Origin: Brachyspira sp949287565
Lineage (GTDB): Bacteria > Spirochaetota > Brachyspiria > Brachyspirales > Brachyspiraceae
Reading direction: 5' to 3' (one strand)
Length of the DNA: 28,586 bases
Assembly: GCF_036997615.1 (NCBI RefSeq)
Contig: NZ_JAWLQA010000040.1
Shown: piece by piece, positions 16,707 to 24,644 of the stretch
How the letters are laid out: each line of letters opens with the position of its first letter
Position numbering within the stretch: the first letter of the stretch is position 1
Made by a program: the position numbers and the translations under genes
Notes under the pieces: generated by a model
Seen by the model: the letters and a program-made list of their open reading frames with translations, nothing else
Databases searched by the model: none
What the model was told of the DNA's origin: nothing

Positions 16707-16736
16707 AAGGGGGCTTTTAAAAGCCTCCTTTTTTAT
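16707..16736 (+). terminator. Intrinsic terminator after jag
   Basis: AAGGGGGCTT (16707-16716), loop TTAA and AAGCCTCCTT (16721-16730) with one mismatch, followed by a T-run. It closes the rpmH-jag operon before the palindromic element. Confidence 0.88.
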
Positions 16737-16750
16737 TATATAAAAATTTT

Positions 16751-17083
16751 ATTCTAATTCCCCACCCTCTATATTTATTGCCTTTATTTCACATATTAAT
16801 ATTCTTTATTTTTTTAACTCAATACAAAAAAGCACAACCCACCCAAGCTTTTGATTAGATTTTTTGTCCATCTAAACGCACGGTGAGAAGATTTTTATTA
16901 TATAATTTAAATTTGAATGATTAATTAATTTATATATTTAGAATTACTAAACGTGCGTATTTGTAAATCTGTATATTTTAAATAATCTAGGGCGGGCATG
17001 TTTTTTTAATTATAGCTGTAAAGGAAATAAAAACAAAAATTTTATAAATTAATTGAAAAGCATAGAGGGCGGGGAATTAGAAT
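16751..17083. repeat. Nested palindromic intergenic element, copy B (complete)
   Basis: Fills the gap between convergent jag and galE, inside their two terminators. Motifs: L1 at 16751-16770 (with CCCCACCCTCT), L2 AACCCACCCAAGC (16836), L3 AACGCACGGTGA (16875), R3 AAACGTGCGTA (16949), R2 TAGGGCGGGCA (16988) and R1 at 17064-17083 (AGAGGGCGGGGAATTAGAAT). The outer arms are complementary over 20 bp with one G-U-type change. Start-to-start motif spacings are about 77, 37, 75, 39 and 76 bp, as in copy A, although the DNA between motifs is not clearly conserved. Confidence 0.9.
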
Positions 17084-17089
17084 AAAGCT

Positions 17090-17119
17090 ATAAAAAAGGG
17101 ACTTAATTTAAGCCCCTTT
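17090..17119 (-). terminator. Intrinsic terminator after galE
   Basis: On the minus strand AAAGGGGCTT (17119-17110) pairs with AAGTCCCTTT (17104-17095) with one G-U, then a T-run. Confidence 0.87.
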
Positions 17120-17144
17120 AATTTTTTATTGTTTATAAATAATA

Positions 17145-18137
17145 TTATCTGTCATTATAGCCGTTAGGGTGGTTCTTATGCCAATTCCAAGCAGTTTGTA
17201 CTATAGTTTCTAATGAATCTATAGTAGGAGTCCAGCCTAAAATCTCTTTAGCTCTCTTACTGCTTGCTATAAGCTCTGATGAATCTCCTGCTCTTCTAGG
17301 ACAAACTTCTGCAGGTATAGGATGTCCTGTAACCTTTCTTGCTACTTCAATAACTTCTTTTACACTAAATCCATTTCCATTACCTAAATTGCATGATATA
17401 CTTTTTCCGCCTTTCTTCAAATAATTCATAGCAGCAATATGAGCTAAAGCTAAATCGCATACATGTATATAATCTCTTAGGCAAGTTCCATCAGGAGTAG
17501 GGTAGTCATCACCAAATATTTTTATTGAATCTCTTTTACCAAGCGGTACTTGAAGTATTAATGGTATCAAATGTGATTCAGGTTTATGATCCTCTCCAAT
17601 ATGTCCGTCTGGATGTGCACCTGAAGCATTAAAATATCTTAAAGCTACATAATTAAAATCATAAGCCTTAGTATACCAAGAAAGTATTTTTTCTAATGCT
17701 AATTTACTGTCGCCGTAAGGATTAGTAGGTTCTTTTCTACAATCTTCTTCCAAAGGAATTTTTTCAGGTTCTCCGTAAACTGCAGCAGTAGAAGAAAATA
17801 TAAAATTCTTAACATTTGCTTTAAGCATCGCATTAAGAAGATTAATAGAATTGGATACATTATTATGATAATATTTAGCAGGATTTTGTACGCTTTCTCC
17901 TACTTCTATATAAGCACATAAATGCATTACAGAATCAATATCATGACTTTTAAAAATTTTATCAAGTAAATCACTATCACCTATATTTCCATGATAGAAA
18001 TTCTTACAGTCTTTGATAGCATCCTTATGCCCATATTCCAATGAATCTATTATAACAGTTTCTATATTCTGCTTTAAAAGTTCATTAACTACATGTGAGC
18101 CTATATATCCAGCTCCTCCGCATACTAAAACAGCCAT
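17145..18137 (-). CDS. galE: UDP-glucose 4-epimerase
   Basis: 330 aa, full length for GalE. Extended short-chain dehydrogenase: NAD-binding 'GGAGYIGSHV' (7-16), 'SSTAAVYG' (115-122, catalytic Ser/Thr) and Y141-x3-K145 in 'NPYGDSKLALE'. Substrate-domain blocks 'ALRYFNASGAHPDG' and 'DYPTPDGTCLRDYIHV' are typical GalE. It interconverts UDP-glucose and UDP-galactose for glycan synthesis or galactose use. GGAG precedes the start; own promoter at 18175-18202 and terminator at 17090-17119. Single-gene unit with no other Leloir genes adjacent. Confidence 0.96.
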   Translation of the reverse strand: MAVLVCGGAGYIGSHVVNELLKQNIETVIIDSLEYGHKDAIKDCKNFYHGNIGDSDLLDKIFKSHDIDSVMHLCAYIEVGESVQNPAKYYHNNVSNSINLLNAMLKANVKNFIFSSTAAVYGEPEKIPLEEDCRKEPTNPYGDSKLALEKILSWYTKAYDFNYVALRYFNASGAHPDGHIGEDHKPESHLIPLILQVPLGKRDSIKIFGDDYPTPDGTCLRDYIHVCDLALAHIAAMNYLKKGGKSISCNLGNGNGFSVKEVIEVARKVTGHPIPAEVCPRRAGDSSELIASSKRAKEILGWTPTIDSLETIVQTAWNWHKNHPNGYNDR

Positions 18138-18174
18138 ATTAATACTCCAAATTAAAAGTTTTATTTATAACTAA

Positions 18175-18202
18175 AGTATAATTAAATTATAAAAAAAGTC
18201 AA
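18175..18202 (-). promoter_or_regulatory. Predicted galE promoter
   Basis: On the minus strand TTGACT (18202-18197), a 16-bp spacer and TATACT (18180-18175), 37 bp before the ATG. Confidence 0.6.
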
Positions 18203-18340
18203 AGAATTATTTTGATAAAAATAAAATGTAAGGTTTTGATTATAATTAATATTTTATTTTTTTCTTTTTTCATATATACTCATTATATATGTATTAATAT
18301 TATTTACTAAATAATAAACAATAAAAATAGAGGAGTTTAT

Positions 18341-19270
18341 ATGATTTACACTTTAACACTAAATCCTGCAGTAGACTATTATATGGATATGAATAAATTA
18401 GAAGAAGGAGAATTGAATAAAGTAAATACTTCATATACTTTGGCAGGCGGAAAAGGAATAAACGTTTCTAAAGTATTAAAAAATTTTGGTATTGAATCTG
18501 TTGCCTTGGGATTTTGCGGAGGCTTTACAGGTGAGTATATAAAATCAGATTTAAATAAATACGGAATAAAAGATAATTTTATTTCTCTTGCTGAAAATAC
18601 TAGGATCAATGTAAAGATAAAAACAGAAAAAAAAGAAACTGAAATAATGGGTAAATCTCCTAAAATATTGCAGGAAAATATAGATCAAATGATTTCTATT
18701 ATAGATAATAATATTCAGGATAATGATGTATTAGTTCTTTCAGGAAGTGTACCTAGTTCAGTAAAAGAAGATATTTATAAAGACATTATACAAAAAACAA
18801 AATCAAAAAATAATGTAAAAGTGATATTAGATTCAAGAGAAAATGCTTTTAAAATAGCTGTTAAGGAAAATGTTTTTCTTACAAAGCCAAATAGAAAGGA
18901 ATTGTCAGAATATTTTGGAAGGGATATAAAAACTGTTTATGATATCATAACTTATGCAAAGCAATTAGTAGAAGACGGAAGTGAGAATGTTATAGTATCA
19001 TTAGGAAAAGATGGTTCTGCATTAGTTACCAAAGAAGGCTCTTATATAGGAAATGCTCCTGATGGAAAACTTGTAAGTTCTGTAGGTGCTGGCGATGCTA
19101 TGGTTGCTGGTATTGTATATGGAATAAGCCAAAATTTAAGTATACTAGATTCTTATAAGTATGCTATAGCTTCAGGTACTGCTACAGCTTTCAGTGAGGG
19201 GCTTACAACATTTGAAGATATGAATAATTTACTTGATAAAGTTGAAGTTAAGAGTATTAATTTAAAATAA
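18341..19270 (+). CDS. PfkB-family sugar-phosphate kinase (1-phosphofructokinase-like)
   Basis: 309 aa. Begins 'MIYTLTLNPAVDYYMD', typical of FruK/LacC-type kinases. PfkB signature 1 'GGKGINVSKVLKNFG' (36-50) and signature 2 'SSVGAGDAMVAG' (246-257) with catalytic base D252. It would phosphorylate fructose-1-phosphate, or possibly tagatose-6-phosphate, in the cytoplasm. There is no fructose PTS gene or DeoR regulator beside it, so the substrate is inferred by family only; fruK is the best guess. AGAGGAG ribosome site; a terminator follows at 19300-19340. Confidence 0.87.
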   Translation: MIYTLTLNPAVDYYMDMNKLEEGELNKVNTSYTLAGGKGINVSKVLKNFGIESVALGFCGGFTGEYIKSDLNKYGIKDNFISLAENTRINVKIKTEKKETEIMGKSPKILQENIDQMISIIDNNIQDNDVLVLSGSVPSSVKEDIYKDIIQKTKSKNNVKVILDSRENAFKIAVKENVFLTKPNRKELSEYFGRDIKTVYDIITYAKQLVEDGSENVIVSLGKDGSALVTKEGSYIGNAPDGKLVSSVGAGDAMVAGIVYGISQNLSILDSYKYAIASGTATAFSEGLTTFEDMNNLLDKVEVKSINLK

Positions 19271-19299
19271 AAATATTATTTGTTATATTCTTTTTTATT

Positions 19300-19340
19300 G
19301 CAGCAGAAGGCTAATTTTTTAGTTTTCTGCTGTTTTTATT
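19300..19340 (+). terminator. Intrinsic terminator after the PfkB-family gene
   Basis: CAGCAGAA (19301-19308) pairs perfectly with TTCTGCTG (19325-19332), with an imperfect inner extension, followed by TTTTTATTTT. Confidence 0.85.
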
Positions 19341-19450
19341 TTAATATGTAAACTAAAATCATCAAATTTTTTTTTAATTTTGTATTTATTGTTGATTTTA
19401 ATTGATAAAACTATCATAATATAACTATAGAAAAGTAAATGGAGTTGCTT

Positions 19451-20167
19451 ATGAAAATGATAAAACAAATTATTATCGCTATGGTTTTTATTAGTTCTTC
19501 TATATTGTATTCACAGTATTATGCAATAGGAGAATGGCATTTAGTTGAGAAAATAGACCCTATAACAGATGAAAAAGAAATTTCTATATTCATAAAAAAA
19601 CAGGAAGAAAATAGTTTAAACTTTAATACATTAATGATAAAAGTAAACAGCAATTCCATAAATATAAATTTATATACCCCTTCTTTGCTTTTTAAGCAGC
19701 GTTTTGATGATAATGATAAAATAGACATCATATACAGATTAGGAAAAAATGAACCTAGAAATACATCATTAAATAAATATGGTGAAACTGAATTTTATTC
19801 ATTGACTAATTCTCAGATAGCAAGTCAGCAAAGTATAATTTTACTTAAAGAATTATTACATCATAATACTTTGGCTGTTAGAGCTTTAGAGACTATAGGT
19901 AATACAAAGTATACATATACTTATGTTTATGATTTGCAGAAATTAAAAGAGATTTTATTATATGCTGATTTAAGCGGTACTATATTAGAGAATTATCAAG
20001 CAGAATTTGAATCTATACTTGAAAATCAGCAAACTGAAAAAGATAAAGCTGCTCAAGATTCAGAATCATCAGAAAATTCAGAAGCATCAGAAGACACTGA
20101 AACACCTAAAACAAAAGATAATATATATTTGATAGATGATATTAACTATGAAAAGCCTATCATTTAA
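19451..20167 (+). CDS. Exported protein of unknown function
   Basis: 238 aa from the ATG at 19451, which follows GGAG by 6 nt. An in-frame ATG at 19439 has no ribosome site and overlaps that GGAG, so the later start is preferred. Residues 1-21 are a probable signal peptide (Lys, hydrophobic core, 'SSSILYS') with likely cleavage before Gln22. The mature part opens 'YYAIGEWHLVEKIDPITDE' and looks like a small beta-rich domain (about 22-125) followed by helices. The tail (about 195-225) is rich in Ser, Glu and Asp and probably disordered. I do not recognise the family. Its 3' end overlaps the convergent ruvC by 8 bp. Confidence 0.75.
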   Translation: MKMIKQIIIAMVFISSSILYSQYYAIGEWHLVEKIDPITDEKEISIFIKKQEENSLNFNTLMIKVNSNSININLYTPSLLFKQRFDDNDKIDIIYRLGKNEPRNTSLNKYGETEFYSLTNSQIASQQSIILLKELLHHNTLAVRALETIGNTKYTYTYVYDLQKLKEILLYADLSGTILENYQAEFESILENQQTEKDKAAQDSESSENSEASEDTETPKTKDNIYLIDDINYEKPII

Positions 20168-20642
20168 TATTATTAAATATTCTGTTTCTTGAAGCATGGG
20201 CTAAGGCTATAGCTACAGCATCGGCTGTATCATCTTGAATAATATCGGCACCGGTAAAAAGATTAACCATTTTCATCATGGCATCTTTATTAGCATTTCC
20301 GTTGCCTGTTATTTGAGATTTTACCTCTTTAGGTTTGTATTCAGAAAATTCAATATTATTAAGTGTTAAAGCCAATATTATAACACCTCTAGCTTCAGCA
20401 ACTTTTATTGCGGTTTTGGTATTTTTTGAAAAGAATAATTCTTCTATTGCGGCATTAGAAGGCTTGTATTTTTTTATAAGTTCATCTAATTGGGCATAGA
20501 TAAAAGAAAGTCTTTGATTATATTCTTGATTTTGGAAGGTTTCAATAAGCCCGGAATCTACTATTTTGTATGCAGAGTTTTTAGCTTCTATAAAAGCATA
20601 TCCGCATCTAGCAAATCCCGGGTCTATTCCTAAAGTTATCAT
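20160..20642 (-). CDS. ruvC: Crossover junction endodeoxyribonuclease RuvC
   Basis: 160 aa, full length. The RNase H-fold catalytic acids are all present: D7 in 'LGIDPGFARCGYA', E67 in 'AAIEELFF', and D138 and D141 in 'DDTADAVAIALAH'. It resolves Holliday junctions with RuvAB. 42 bp downstream of yebC on the same strand, a common pairing. Its last 8 bp overlap the convergent gene ending at 20167, with no terminator between. Confidence 0.96.
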   Translation of the reverse strand: MITLGIDPGFARCGYAFIEAKNSAYKIVDSGLIETFQNQEYNQRLSFIYAQLDELIKKYKPSNAAIEELFFSKNTKTAIKVAEARGVIILALTLNNIEFSEYKPKEVKSQITGNGNANKDAMMKMVNLFTGADIIQDDTADAVAIALAHASRNRIFNNIK

Positions 20643-20684
20643 AAAGATATTAATTGCTTTTGATTGTGTATTTTATGATAATTT

Positions 20685-21428
20685 TTATTCTTCTATTAAG
20701 TTATCAGTGATTTCTAAGTTAGTAGCTACTGCAGAAACATCATCATGGTCTTCAAATAAACCTATGATTTTCATAACTTTTTTAGCATCATTTTCAGCTA
20801 TAGTCATAGTATTATCAGCAACGCGTACTATTTCAGCACTTTCTGGTTCAATACCTTTAGCTTTTAAAGCATCTACTATAGATGATAAACTTTCCATAGG
20901 TCCAGTGATAGTAAATACTTCTTCATCTTGTTCTATATCTTCAGCACCGGCATCTAAAACTATATCCATTAAACTTTCTTCAGTATTTCCAGCAGCAGGT
21001 ATCATTACAACAGCTTTTTTCTTAAACTGCCAAGAAACTGCACCGTTTTCTGCCAAGTTTCCGCCGTTTTTACTGAATATAGATCTTATTTCAGCAGCTG
21101 TTCTATTTTTATTATCTGTAGCAACGTCTACTATGATAGCAACTCCGCCTGGAGCATAACCTTCATAAGACATTTCTTCGATATTAGCACCTTCACCTGC
21201 TCCAGCGCCTCTTTTTATAGCTCTGTCTATATTATCATTAGGCATATTAGTGCCTTTAGCTTTTACTATAACCATTCTTAATCTTGCATTCTGGTCTGGG
21301 TCTGGGCTTCCGCCTTCTTTTACTGCGATTGTTATTTCTTTTGCTATTTTTGACCAAATTTTACCTTTTTTTGAGTCATTTGCGGCTTTCTTATGTTTAA
21401 TACTAGCCCACTTGGAGTGTCCTGACAT
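20685..21428 (-). CDS. yebC: YebC/PmpR-family protein (TACO1 family)
   Basis: 247 aa, standard length. Starts 'MSGHSKWASIKHKKAANDSK', the near-invariant YebC N-terminus, then 'KEITIAVKEGGSPDPDQNARLR' in domain 1 and 'YEGYAPGGVAIIVD' and 'GAVSWQFKKK' in domain 2. Long described as a transcriptional regulator; more recent work on the family points to translation of proline-rich stretches. AGGTG ribosome site before the ATG and a full-consensus promoter upstream. Co-transcribed with ruvC. Confidence 0.95.
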   Translation of the reverse strand: MSGHSKWASIKHKKAANDSKKGKIWSKIAKEITIAVKEGGSPDPDQNARLRMVIVKAKGTNMPNDNIDRAIKRGAGAGEGANIEEMSYEGYAPGGVAIIVDVATDNKNRTAAEIRSIFSKNGGNLAENGAVSWQFKKKAVVMIPAAGNTEESLMDIVLDAGAEDIEQDEEVFTITGPMESLSSIVDALKAKGIEPESAEIVRVADNTMTIAENDAKKVMKIIGLFEDHDDVSAVATNLEITDNLIEE

Positions 21429-21480
21429 ATTACACCTCTATTTATTAGATTTTTTATTTACTGATTATTTATTCGCCGTA

Positions 21481-21509
21481 ATTATATATCAAAATACAAC
21501 TATTGTCAA
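21481..21509 (-). promoter_or_regulatory. Consensus promoter of yebC-ruvC
   Basis: On the minus strand TTGACA (21509-21504), a 17-bp spacer and TATAAT (21486-21481), about 50 bp before the yebC start. The palindromic element begins about 45 bp further upstream. Confidence 0.8.
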
Positions 21510-21554
21510 CTTATAATATATATTTTGATTGATTATCATATTTATATTCTATAT

Positions 21555-21760
21555 ATCGCACGCAGAATAAAATTTAAAATATAATAATATTATTAATTTT
21601 TAATTTAAACAACAAATTAAAATGCATTAAGCGTGCGTTAATCAGATTATATATTTAAATACCACTTGGGCGGGTGCTTTAATTTCTAATTGAAACTTTA
21701 AATATAAAAAATACTAAAATTTAAATTTTAGCAATAAATTTTAAAGGGTGGGGTATGTAA
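21555..21760. repeat. Nested palindromic element, copy C (lacks L1 and L2)
   Basis: L3 TCGCACGC (21556), R3 GCGTGCGTTA (21631), R2 CTTGGGCGGGTGCT (21665, identical over 14 bp to copy A) and R1 AAAGGGTGGGGTAT (21743, identical to copy A). Start-to-start spacings are about 75, 36 and 78 bp. The left outer and middle motifs are absent before 21555. It lies in the 642-bp gap between divergent yebC and the VOC gene. Confidence 0.85.
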
Positions 21761-21785
21761 TTTAAGTTTTAAAATTTAATTACAT

Positions 21786-21987
21786 TTGCCCACCCTCTAG
21801 TCTTACAGTTTTAATTTGCAATATAAAATTAGTTTTTTCTTGTTGCCGAATTAGATTTTTTAGCTGCCCACCCAGGATTTTTTTAAATTTATAGTGCATT
21901 CATCGCACGCATAACATAGCTTTAAATATAGATTAATTGAAAAATAGAATTTTGATTATATATAAGAATATGTTTACCGTGCGTTAA
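21786..21987. repeat. Nested palindromic element, copy D (lacks R2 and R1)
   Basis: L1 TTGCCCACCCTCT (21786), L2 GCTGCCCACCCAGG (21863), L3 CATCGCACGC (21901) and R3 ACCGTGCGTTA (21976), spaced about 78, 37 and 75 bp. It abuts copy C tail to tail: R1 of C and L1 of D plus flanks form their own hairpin (AGGGTGGG ... CCCACCCT, with atgtaatt / aattacat beside them). The pair looks like an inverted-out arrangement of one complete element. Confidence 0.83.
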
Positions 21988-22070
21988 TAAAATTTAATTT
22001 TGTTAAGTATATTTCATATTATTTGATTTTTTGTTAAAATTATATTGATAAAATTATTGGGAGTAAATTT

Positions 22071-22523
22071 ATGTTAAAAGAAGTAATGCATATAGGTATT
22101 ACTGTGAGCAATATAGAAAGATCTATTAATTTTTACAGAGATATTTTAGGCTTAACATTAATAGGCGAGGCTTTAATGGAAGGCAAAGAAACAGATGCAC
22201 TTTTTGCCATGAATAATTGTAAGGTAAAAATTGCTTATCTTAATGGCAGTGATAATATAATAGCTCCTCCTATAGAATTATTGCAGTTTGTAAGCCCTGA
22301 AACTATAAAAGATGAATCTAAATTAAATAAAATTTCAGCATCAGAAATTTGCTTCAGAGTAGAGAATATAGAAAAAGTATATAAACATTTAATTGATAAT
22401 AATGTGGAATGCTTATCATCACCTCAGGAATTTGATTTTACTTCTTACGGATTTTCAAAGAGCAAGGCATTATATTTCAAAGATCCTGACGGCATTGTAT
22501 TAGAATTGATGGAAACATTTTAA
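22071..22523 (+). CDS. VOC-superfamily protein (glyoxalase/epimerase-like)
   Basis: 150 aa, two beta-alpha-beta-beta-beta modules. Opens 'VMHIGITVSNIERSINFYRDI' with metal-ligand H7, then 'IELLQF' (E69) and ends 'FKDPDGIVLELMETF' (E145). At the third ligand position the usual His of 'HIAFxV' appears as E92 in 'SEICFRV', so metal binding or activity may differ. Size and motifs resemble methylmalonyl-CoA epimerase and lactoylglutathione lyase, but neither can be assigned. GGGAG ribosome site. The downstream gene is 156 bp away, probably a separate unit. Confidence 0.82.
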   Translation: MLKEVMHIGITVSNIERSINFYRDILGLTLIGEALMEGKETDALFAMNNCKVKIAYLNGSDNIIAPPIELLQFVSPETIKDESKLNKISASEICFRVENIEKVYKHLIDNNVECLSSPQEFDFTSYGFSKSKALYFKDPDGIVLELMETF

Positions 22524-22679
22524 ATTATAATAGTATTTGTTTTGTATGATAAAAGATATATAAAAAATAAGGTAAATATGAACTATAATATACTAAATAT
22601 ATTTTTTATACCTAATTTAATTATTGAAAAATAAAGTAAATGATTTAAAATATTAATATCAAATTATGGTGTAATTATT

Positions 22680-23948
22680 ATGAAACATCTTTATAAATTG
22701 GATAATGCAGCTAAACTTTTTGTTTCTATAAAAAATAAAAAAAATATACCAATATTCAGAGTGTCAGTTGTACTCAATAATGAAGAAGTCAACCCTAAGA
22801 TACTTCAAGAAGCATTAGACATCACAATAAAAAGATTTCCAACACTTTCGCTTATGATAAAGAAAGGATTATTTTGGAATTACTTTGAAGAAAATCATAG
22901 AAGATTGATCCTAGAGGAAGATAAATATTATCCCTGCTATAATATAAACAGCAAATTAAATAATGGCTATCTTTTGAGAGTAGGCTATTATAAATATAGA
23001 ATTTTTACCGAAGTTTATCACTCTCTTGCTGATGCTACAGCTTTAATAAGTTTTTTAAAATCTTTGCTATATCATTATTTTGTTTTGTTAGGAAAAAATA
23101 TTGATGATAAAAATGATGATATATTTAAAGATACTGTTCCAATTATAGCAGACTATGATGACAGCTTTTCTGTTCATACAAAAAATAAAATAGAAACTAA
23201 AAAAGAAAAAAAGATAAAGAATGTTTATTTGATTAAAGGAAAGCCTTTAAAATTTTACGGCGATAATGTTGTGCATGGAATGATAAGTTTGAAAAGCATA
23301 AAAGAAGAGAGCAAAAAACATAATACTACAATCACATCTTATATATTATCGGCTTTAGTTTATTCAATTTATGAAACTAGAATAAAAAACAGACTTGACG
23401 GAAAAAATATAGTGATGTGCGTGCCTGTTAATTTGAGAAGTATATTTCCTTCAATATCATTAAAAAATTTCTTCGGTGTTGCTAATATATTGATTGGCAC
23501 AGATAAGGAATTAACTTTTGATGATATTATAATGATTACGAATAGAGAGATGAAAGATAAAATCAGTAAGGAAAAACTTCAGAATTTTATATATGAGAAT
23601 ACGAAATTAGAAAATAATATATTTGCAAAATTTATACCATTAGTTATTAAAAATTTTATAGTTAATTTAGCATTTGAACTTTTTGAAGATAAATTGAAAA
23701 CTATGACAATATCAAATTTTGGTAATATATCTTTGCCTGATGATATGAAAGATTATATAAGTCATTTTGAAGCTGTTGTATATCCTACAATAAACAGTCC
23801 TTTAAATTGCGGTTTATGCAGTTTCGGTGATAAATTATCAATTACATTTAATAGAACAGTAATAGAAACTGATATAATAAAACATTTTTTCAGGTATATA
23901 TCTAATATTACAGAAGTGGAAATTTATTCTAATGATTACGGAGTATAA
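22680..23948 (+). CDS. Condensation-like acyltransferase (alcohol acetyltransferase-like)
   Basis: 422 aa. The HHxxxDG-type superfamily (BAHD, WS/DGAT, NRPS condensation, PapA) is indicated by H114-x3-D118 in 'EVYHSLADATAL' and by the second-lobe block 'VPVNLRSIFPSISLKNFFG', where such enzymes have their latch region. The 'TMTISNFGNI' and 'NSPLNCGLCSFGDKLSITFNR' blocks fit the second-half core. It probably transfers an acyl group from acyl-CoA or a carrier protein to an alcohol or amine; the substrate is unknown. No carrier domain is present. It is separated by only 5 bp from the zinc-ribbon membrane protein gene and forms a three-gene operon. Confidence 0.78.
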   Translation: MKHLYKLDNAAKLFVSIKNKKNIPIFRVSVVLNNEEVNPKILQEALDITIKRFPTLSLMIKKGLFWNYFEENHRRLILEEDKYYPCYNINSKLNNGYLLRVGYYKYRIFTEVYHSLADATALISFLKSLLYHYFVLLGKNIDDKNDDIFKDTVPIIADYDDSFSVHTKNKIETKKEKKIKNVYLIKGKPLKFYGDNVVHGMISLKSIKEESKKHNTTITSYILSALVYSIYETRIKNRLDGKNIVMCVPVNLRSIFPSISLKNFFGVANILIGTDKELTFDDIIMITNREMKDKISKEKLQNFIYENTKLENNIFAKFIPLVIKNFIVNLAFELFEDKLKTMTISNFGNISLPDDMKDYISHFEAVVYPTINSPLNCGLCSFGDKLSITFNRTVIETDIIKHFFRYISNITEVEIYSNDYGV

Positions 23949-23953
23949 AGAGA

Positions 23954-24622
23954 ATGGCTTATTGTAATAATTGCAGATTGAAAATTAAAACTAATAGAAA
24001 TATATGTCCTTTATGTTTAAAAGAATTAAATAATAATGATAATAATATAATAAATGAAGAGTATCATTCTTATGAATGGTTTTATGAAATGCAGAAAAAA
24101 ATCAATGCTCAAAAAATAGTTTTGCTTTCATCATTAGCAGCAATAATAGTTTTGATAATAGTAAATATTTCAACTAATTCAAAATATAATTGGGCTGTAA
24201 TATCTGTTATATCAATATTATGTTCTTATTTTACTTATGTATGTTTTACAGCGGATACTTTATATTTAAGGCAGAAATTACTTATAGAGTTTTTTATACT
24301 TATGCCACTCGTTATTGTAATAGATATATTCACCGGTTTTTATAAATGGTCATTTAATTATGTTATTCCTTTCTTGTCGCTTGGTTTAAATATTGCTATG
24401 TTTTTAATTGCAGTTATAGACAGAAAATATTTTAATGAATATGTTTCTTATATAATGTCTGCTTCTTTTATATCGATTATGATGATAATTCTTCCTTTAT
24501 TTAATTTTGTACTTTGGAGCAGTTTATCAGCTTTGGGAGGAGGTATTATAATTATTTTAGCTATGCTTATATTATTTAGAATTGATTTTATTTCATCTAT
24601 AATAAAGATTTTTCATATATAA
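23954..24622 (+). CDS. Zinc-ribbon, six-helix membrane protein (DUF6320-like)
   Basis: 222 aa. An N-terminal zinc ribbon with C4-x2-C7-x10-C18-x2-C21 ('YCNNCRLK', 'ICPLCLKE') is followed by about six transmembrane segments between residues 50 and 220 ('IVLLSSLAAIIVLIIV', 'VISVISILCSYFTYVCF', 'FFILMPLVIVIDIF', 'IPFLSLGLNIAMFLIAVI', 'IMSASFISIMMIILPLF' and 'IIIILAMLILF'). No catalytic motif is recognised. I recall similar zinc-ribbon membrane proteins sitting beside alcohol acetyltransferase-like genes in other anaerobes; that comparison is from memory. Gaps to its neighbours are 5 and 22 bp, so it is surely co-transcribed with them. Confidence 0.75.
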   Translation: MAYCNNCRLKIKTNRNICPLCLKELNNNDNNIINEEYHSYEWFYEMQKKINAQKIVLLSSLAAIIVLIIVNISTNSKYNWAVISVISILCSYFTYVCFTADTLYLRQKLLIEFFILMPLVIVIDIFTGFYKWSFNYVIPFLSLGLNIAMFLIAVIDRKYFNEYVSYIMSASFISIMMIILPLFNFVLWSSLSALGGGIIIILAMLILFRIDFISSIIKIFHI

Positions 24623-24644
24623 TTTATAAATAAGGAGTATTTTT

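Noticed and set aside
20566..21159. A 197-codon open frame on the plus strand
   Set aside because: It is antisense to ruvC and yebC, both with clear catalytic or family motifs; no ribosome site and no recognisable protein features.
21555..21987. Possible CRISPR array from regularly spaced GC-rich motifs
   Set aside because: Motifs are short, alternate in type and strand in mirror order, and spacings alternate about 75 and 37 bp; there are no identical direct repeats and no cas genes.
22524..22679. Short gene between the VOC and acyltransferase genes
   Set aside because: The only ATG-led frame with a nearby purine stretch stops after a few codons; nothing else is supported in this AT-rich gap.
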